Source: Magnetospirillum sp. SS-4
Lineage (GTDB): Bacteria; Pseudomonadota; Alphaproteobacteria; Rhodospirillales; Magnetospirillaceae
Assembly (NCBI RefSeq): GCF_902729425.1
Contig: NZ_CACVCH010000001.1
Coordinates: 255,501-319,500, forward strand
DNA: 64,000 nt
Direction of reading: 5' to 3'
This document shows, piece after piece, positions 59,385-64,000 of the stretch (positions are counted from its first letter, which is position 1; each line of letters opens with the position of its first letter). Below the pieces are notes generated by a model. The model did not search any database and was not told the origin of the DNA. It saw only the letters and a program-made list of their open reading frames with translations. Both the position numbers and the translations under genes were made by a program.

Positions 59385-61736
59385 TCAATTGCCGCCGGGC
59401 GCCGCCTCCGCGCACAGGCGATAGGCGTTCTTGCCGCCGGTCTTGGCGGCATACATGGCCGCGTCCGCGCCCTTCAGCAGGGTTTCGCCGTCGTCGCCGT
59501 GATCGGGGTAAAGGGCGATGCCGATCGAGGTTCCCACCCGCGCCGAATGCTCGCCGAACGCCAGGGGCTGGTTGATGATGGCGATGACCCGCTCGGCCAC
59601 ATGGACCACCTCGGCCGGGTCGGCAGGATTGTCCAGCAGGATGACGAATTCGTCGCCGCCCAGCCGGGCCACCGTGTCGGTATCGCGCAACAGCCCCTGA
59701 AGGCGGCTGGCGACGCCGCGCAGCACCTGGTCGCCGATGTCGTGGCCCAAGGTGTCGTTGACCACCTTGAACCCGTCCAGGTCGAGGAACAGCACCGCCA
59801 TGCGGCGCCGTTCGCGCTGGGCCACCGCCAGGGCATGGTGGATGCGGTCCATCAGCAGCGAGCGGTTGGCCAGGCCGGTGAGGGCATCGTGAAAGGCGAG
59901 GTGGCGGATACGTTCGTCCTTGCGGTGCATCTCGGTGATGTCGCTGAACACGGCGACGAAGCGGTACGGCCGCCCGTCGTCGCCACGGATCATGTTGATG
60001 GTCTGGCGTTCCAAAAAGGCCTCGCCGGTCTTGCGGCGGTTCCATATCTCGCCCTGCCAGTGGCCGGATTCGACGATGGCCCGCCACATGGCGTCGTAGA
60101 AGGCGTGGTCATGGTGATCGGATTTCAAGATGCGCGGCGTCCGCCCCAGCGCCTCGTCGGCGGCAAAGCCGGTGATGTCGGTGAAGGCCGGATTCACCGC
60201 CAGGATGGTGCCCTCGACATCGGTGATGATGATGCCCTCGGAGGTGTTGTGAAACACGCTGGCCGCCAGTTTCTGGTTGGCCTCGGCCAGACGGCGGGCG
60301 GTGATGTCGCGAACGATGCCGGTGAAGAGACGCTTGCCCTCCACCATCATCTCGGACACCCCCAGTTCCATGGGAAAGACGGTGCCATCCTTGCGCAAGC
60401 CCACCACCTCACGGCCGATGCCGATCACCTTGGCCTGGCCGGTGCGGCGGAACCGCTCGACATAGCCGTCGTGACCGCTCCGATAGGGCTCGGGCATCAG
60501 CATGCTGACGTTGCGGCCGACCACCTCGCCGGCGGTCCAGCCGAAGGTCCGCTCGGCCGACGGGGTATACCACTGGACGATTCCCCGCTCGTCGATGGTG
60601 ATCAGGGCATCGACGACATTGTCGACGATGGCCCGGGTGCGCGCTTCGCTGGCGACCACGACCCTGGTCATGCGGCGGGCGAGATCGATCGCCCGAAGCC
60701 GCGACCGGGCAAGGGACTGAAGCACGACGAACAGCAGCACGCTGATGAGGCCGCCCGCGATCAGGATGAAACGGGCGTCGGCGCCGGCCGCCGTCCGGGA
60801 AAACCGGCTGGTGCCGCTGAATTCCAGGGTCCAGCGATGATTGGCGATCTCGACGGTCTCGACCTGCCGGAAATCGCCTCGCACCGTCCCGGAGCTGGCT
60901 CCGCGGTGGGAATCGAACATCAGCGCGCCCTTGCCGGCCTCGGCGCCGTCGAAGATGCGCAGGGCGATCAGGTCGAACTCGCGGCCCAGGATGCCGTTCA
61001 TCAGGTCGTTCATGCGAAAGGGGGCGAAGACGAAGCCCCGGATGGCGGCGCGGCGTTCCGCGACGGTCGAGGGCGACACCCCTCCGACATAGACCGGCAG
61101 GTACATCAAGGTGCCGGCCTGGTATTCGCCCTCGGCCTCCTGGACCAGGACGACCTTGCCCGACAGGCTGGGCAGGCCGGTGTCGCGGGCCATGTCCATG
61201 GCGGCGCGCCGCACCGCCTCGGAATACATGTCGTAGCCGAACGCCCGCAGATTGGCGCCCGAGAACGGTTCCAGGTAGAGGATGGACGAGTACGGATCGC
61301 GGTCGCCGGCGGGATGGATCGCATAATCGGGAAAGCCCTCGGCGCGGACCGAACGGTGGTGCCTCTCCATCTGGCCTGGGCCGAGCAGAACGCTCCAGCC
61401 CACGCCCTGGATGCCGGGAAACAGCCGGTTGACCTGCATGCCGTCGATGAAGCTCTTCCACTCGCCGCGGGTCACCGCCTCGGAGGCCCCGAACAGGGCG
61501 ACGCCCCCCCGCAGGATCTGCTCGTAATTGACCATGCGCGACAAGATGCGCTCGCGGTTCTCGGCGACCGCGACCGCGAAGCGGGATTCGGCCTCGGCCA
61601 TCGCCTCGTTCTCGGCGTCGCGCCATCCCAGCCAGGTGATGAACAGCCCCAGAAGCAGGACGGTGACCGACAGCAGGATGGAAACCCCGCCCGCGGCCCC
61701 GTCTCCCCCGTCGTCCGGCTGCCGCCCGACCTCCAT
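59385..61736 (-). CDS. CHASE-PAS-PAS-GGDEF diguanylate cyclase
   Basis: 783 aa. TM1 near residues 18-38, a periplasmic CHASE domain (about 75-290; GVGWSVLLGPGQM and PFRMNDLMNGIL), TM2 near 322-345, two PAS domains (about 365-485 and 495-610), then GGDEF with RLGGDEFVILL and FLDLDGFKVVNDTLGH. The active site is intact, so it should make c-di-GMP. Conserved arginine upstream in the inhibitory site (RxxD) is not obvious. Input ligand unknown. Confidence 0.9.
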   Translation of the reverse strand: MEVGRQPDDGGDGAAGGVSILLSVTVLLLGLFITWLGWRDAENEAMAEAESRFAVAVAENRERILSRMVNYEQILRGGVALFGASEAVTRGEWKSFIDGMQVNRLFPGIQGVGWSVLLGPGQMERHHRSVRAEGFPDYAIHPAGDRDPYSSILYLEPFSGANLRAFGYDMYSEAVRRAAMDMARDTGLPSLSGKVVLVQEAEGEYQAGTLMYLPVYVGGVSPSTVAERRAAIRGFVFAPFRMNDLMNGILGREFDLIALRIFDGAEAGKGALMFDSHRGASSGTVRGDFRQVETVEIANHRWTLEFSGTSRFSRTAAGADARFILIAGGLISVLLFVVLQSLARSRLRAIDLARRMTRVVVASEARTRAIVDNVVDALITIDERGIVQWYTPSAERTFGWTAGEVVGRNVSMLMPEPYRSGHDGYVERFRRTGQAKVIGIGREVVGLRKDGTVFPMELGVSEMMVEGKRLFTGIVRDITARRLAEANQKLAASVFHNTSEGIIITDVEGTILAVNPAFTDITGFAADEALGRTPRILKSDHHDHAFYDAMWRAIVESGHWQGEIWNRRKTGEAFLERQTINMIRGDDGRPYRFVAVFSDITEMHRKDERIRHLAFHDALTGLANRSLLMDRIHHALAVAQRERRRMAVLFLDLDGFKVVNDTLGHDIGDQVLRGVASRLQGLLRDTDTVARLGGDEFVILLDNPADPAEVVHVAERVIAIINQPLAFGEHSARVGTSIGIALYPDHGDDGETLLKGADAAMYAAKTGGKNAYRLCAEAAPGGN

Positions 61737-61820
61737 GCCGCAGGCCTTTCCGCTGAATGCGTACCGTGCAGACTATAATGGGGAAGAGAGTCCCCCCTGC
61801 CAAGGACTTGCCGTGCCGGG

Positions 61821-62516
61821 CTACCCGCCGCCGCCCTCGCCCTCGGCTCCCAGGGCGTTCCAGATCAGCGCCACGGTGCCGGCCGTCAGCGCCAGCCCCA
61901 GATAGCGCGCCAGGGTCAGCGCCACCGTCTGGAGGACCGGCTGGTCCGGCAGGGCCCGAACCCCGTCCATCAGCAGGTTGATCGGCAGCCAGGCCAGGAA
62001 TACGGCGATGCTGACGGCAAGGCCGCCCCGGATCACCAGATCGGGCAGGCGCCAGCTGATGGTGCCGGTGACCTTTTCCAGCGCCGCCTCGGCCGGCAGC
62101 AGGAAGACCACCCCCAGCAGCAGATGCGACAGGCCCAGCGTCAGCATGATGGCGTCCTGGAGGCTGGTTCCGGTCGCCATGGCGATGGAGGCGGCGACCA
62201 CCTGGGCCGGCATGACGACGAACATCTCGGCCATCATCCAGCCGAAGGCGGCGAGAAGCTCGCGGCGGCCAAGCCGGAAAAAGGCCGGGCCCGGCGGATT
62301 CTCGTCCAGCGCCACCAGCCGCAGCCACGCCACCACGAAGACGCCCCGCGCCAGCAGGTCGACGATTCCGGCGGCGACGGCATGCCGCTCGGACACGCCG
62401 GCGCTGATCAGGCTGACCGCCATGCACACCCAGGACAGGCGCAGGAAGACCGGGAACCGCCCGATCAGGATGGAGAAGCTGCCAAGGGCAAGGCGGCAGA
62501 ACCGGAAGAGGCCCAT
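61821..62516 (-). CDS. Membrane protein of unknown function
   Basis: 231 aa with about five to six hydrophobic segments (for example around residues 5-40, 52-70, 95-115, 128-145, 165-185 and 200-220). It ends in an acidic-glycine tail. I recognise no family. It lies between the GGDEF gene and a response regulator, 24 bp from the latter, so it may be co-transcribed with it. Confidence 0.6.
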   Translation of the reverse strand: MGLFRFCRLALGSFSILIGRFPVFLRLSWVCMAVSLISAGVSERHAVAAGIVDLLARGVFVVAWLRLVALDENPPGPAFFRLGRRELLAAFGWMMAEMFVVMPAQVVAASIAMATGTSLQDAIMLTLGLSHLLLGVVFLLPAEAALEKVTGTISWRLPDLVIRGGLAVSIAVFLAWLPINLLMDGVRALPDQPVLQTVALTLARYLGLALTAGTVALIWNALGAEGEGGGG

Positions 62517-62540
62517 GATACGCCCTCCCTCAATCCGGCC

Positions 62541-63266
62541 TCAGCGGCCGGTTTCGAAATGTCCCCGCACCAGATTGATCTGGCGGATCAGTTCGTCGGC
62601 GCCGATGGGCTTGGTCAAGACCTTGGAGGCCCCCACCTGGCGGGTGATCTCGTGGGCCTGTTCCGACTTGTCGCCGGTCAGGATCAGGACCGGCTTGCGG
62701 CTGTTGACGTTGCCCTTGTCGGCCCGGAGCGTGCGCAGGAATTCGATGCCGTTCATGTTGTCCATGTGCAGGTCGCAGATGATGACGTCGGGATCGACAT
62801 CGCCCGAACGCAGCATCTCCAGCGCCTTGACGCCGTCGCCGGCCTCGAAGATCTGGGCGGGACTGGTCTTGGCCAGCAGCTTCTTGATGATGGAGCGCAT
62901 CACCTCCTGGTCGTCGATGATCATCACCTGAAGCCCGCTGCTGCCGATCAGCATGGTCAGCGCCGCGCCGTCCTTGAACTTCTCGATCTGCTTCTCGGCG
63001 CTCTTGGGCAGCGGCACCCGGTGCTCGCGGCAATAGATGGTCAGGGCCTGGCCGACATCGTCGCGGCTGAACACGAAATCCTTGGCCGAGCCGCCGGCGA
63101 AGATCGCGGGAAAACGGATGGTGAGCGCGATGTCCTGGGACGGGTCGAAGCTGAGCAGGTCGGGGGCGGTGTCGGGCAGGTGCTTGCCGATCCGCTCGCC
63201 ATAGCGCCGCATGGCGTCAAGAAAGTCCGCCCTGGGAAACACGATGACGCGGCGTTCGACGATCAT
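62541..63266 (-). CDS. Response regulator with an N-terminal domain of unknown type
   Basis: 241 aa. Residues about 1-108 form an unrecognised domain (VIVFPRADFLDAMRRYG and FPAIFAGGSAKDFVFSRDDVG). Residues 110-238 are a receiver domain with IIDD around 116-119, phospho-acceptor D165 in VIICDLHMDN, T in LILTGDKS and K in LTKPIGADEL. The receiver is C-terminal, the reverse of most regulators, so the N-terminal domain may be an input or adaptor. No partner kinase is adjacent. Confidence 0.8.
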   Translation of the reverse strand: MIVERRVIVFPRADFLDAMRRYGERIGKHLPDTAPDLLSFDPSQDIALTIRFPAIFAGGSAKDFVFSRDDVGQALTIYCREHRVPLPKSAEKQIEKFKDGAALTMLIGSSGLQVMIIDDQEVMRSIIKKLLAKTSPAQIFEAGDGVKALEMLRSGDVDPDVIICDLHMDNMNGIEFLRTLRADKGNVNSRKPVLILTGDKSEQAHEITRQVGASKVLTKPIGADELIRQINLVRGHFETGR

Positions 63267-63372
63267 TGGACCTGTTGGCCTGGAAAAACGGGGCGGGTTG
63301 GGGAAACAGGTCCCGCCACGCGACTGATTGCCTTCTAATTACCCTGCCGCGACCGGCCGGTAAAGCGCGGCG

Positions 63373-63912
63373 CTACTTCTTCTCGACCAGCGGCAGATTC
63401 GACTTGAGGCTGAGCCCCAGCGGACAGGACTCGGGCTCCTGCTCGCCCTTGGCGCATTTGAGCGGCGGCCAGCCGAACTCGCCGGTGGGAACGAGGCGCA
63501 GCTGGACGGCGCCCAGCGCGCACGAGAACAGCCGGGTGGTCTGGCCGCCGACGGCCAGCGAGCCGATTGAAATCACCCAGTTGTCGGTCACCTCGTCCTT
63601 GTCGTTGAGGGCGGAGGCCAGCGCCCCCATGGCGATGGCGGCGGTGGAATAGTTGTTGACGATGAAGTTCATCCGGCATTTCCCGGCGCCGGCCCCGGCC
63701 ATCATGGTGGCGGTGACGGCGACGTTGCCGATGCTGTCGCTGGCCTGATCGGTGGGAATGAACAGTTCGCGCGGGCCGGCATGGCCGGAGGCGATGGGGG
63801 CCACCGCGCTGCCGCCGCTCTCGCCCGAGCCTTCCTTCTTGCCGGCGGCCTCGGCCGCCCCGGCCACCAGCAGCGCCACCAGTCCCGCAAGCGCCGGCAG
63901 ATAGGGGGGCAT
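63373..63912 (-). CDS. Exported protein of unknown function
   Basis: 179 aa, start chosen at 63912 because GAGGGAGAG lies upstream and the protein then begins with a signal peptide (MPPYLPALAGLVALLVAGAAEAA, cleavage near residue 22). A charged Gly/Ser/Lys linker follows. The rest is beta-rich with four cysteines (in KCRMNF, FSCALGA, LKCAKGE and ESCPLG), which could form two disulfides. No known family. Confidence 0.65.
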   Translation of the reverse strand: MPPYLPALAGLVALLVAGAAEAAGKKEGSGESGGSAVAPIASGHAGPRELFIPTDQASDSIGNVAVTATMMAGAGAGKCRMNFIVNNYSTAAIAMGALASALNDKDEVTDNWVISIGSLAVGGQTTRLFSCALGAVQLRLVPTGEFGWPPLKCAKGEQEPESCPLGLSLKSNLPLVEKK

Positions 63913-64000
63913 GGCGTCTCTCCCTCGTGATCGGGTCCCGCTCAAGGCTAGTGCAAACCCGGCCGCATGTCACGGCCAGGCAATTGCACATAACTTAGGC

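Overview
The window is chromosomal DNA from a high-GC, Gram-negative alphaproteobacterium. Gene content and order fit the Rhodospirillales, and a Magnetospirillum-like organism is the best guess. Pointers are FlaF with a Maf-type flagellin glycosyltransferase, a divergent dctSR/dctPQM locus, the tsaE-amgK-murU operon, the hflK-hflC-degP-lnt operon and ccmAB. No magnetosome genes, rRNA, tRNA or CRISPR array are visible, so the genus is an inference. Genes are packed tightly, and many neighbours on one strand share a 4-base start/stop overlap (ATGA), which suggests translational coupling.

Layout. 1-5.4 kb: DctS/DctR two-component system divergent from a DctPQM C4-dicarboxylate TRAP transporter. 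5.5-9.9 kb: gamma-glutamyltransferase, a 264-bp MITE with a CTAG target duplication, a small zinc-ribbon-like protein, then ubiE-ubiB. 10-13.7 kb: a large membrane HD-GYP protein and an exported glutathione peroxidase. 13.7-17.1 kb (minus): FKBP isomerase, plsY, a dihydroorotase homologue that has lost its metal ligands, and pyrB. 17.1-21.6 kb: two different flagellin glycosyltransferase types side by side, and flaF. 21.6-26.3 kb: murU, amgK, tsaE, xerC, then a stand-alone diiron oxygen-sensor-like protein coupled to a small soluble chemoreceptor-like protein.

26.6-37.5 kb is a compact phage module in the order of the T7 late region (capsid, tail tubular A, tail tubular B, two paralogous fibres, terminase pair, lysis-type membrane proteins, gp14-like core protein). 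It has no recognisable portal, scaffold, integrase, repressor or endolysin, its base composition matches the host, and two cellular genes (a ferritin-like protein and dodecin) sit inside it around a perfect 24-bp palindrome.

37.6-43.9 kb: ccmAB; a histidine kinase coupled to a B12-binding protein carrying the CarH-type W-x9-EH photoreceptor signature; trmB, metK and an XRE regulator. 44-50.5 kb: lnt, degP, hflC, hflK and the Fe-S carrier mrp. 50.8-59.3 kb: a Na+/solute symporter with its DUF4212 partner, a TPR protein and a small membrane protein, followed by two membrane-anchored DnaQ-type exonucleases flanking a CBS/DUF294 nucleotidyltransferase. 59.4-64 kb: a CHASE-PAS-PAS-GGDEF protein, a membrane protein, a response regulator and an exported protein.

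The window is rich in sensory proteins for oxygen, light via cobalamin, dicarboxylates and c-di-GMP. The least explained assemblies are the sensor-exonuclease/nucleotidyltransferase/symporter cluster, the B12 photosensor-kinase pair, the diiron protein/chemoreceptor pair and the reduced T7-like module.
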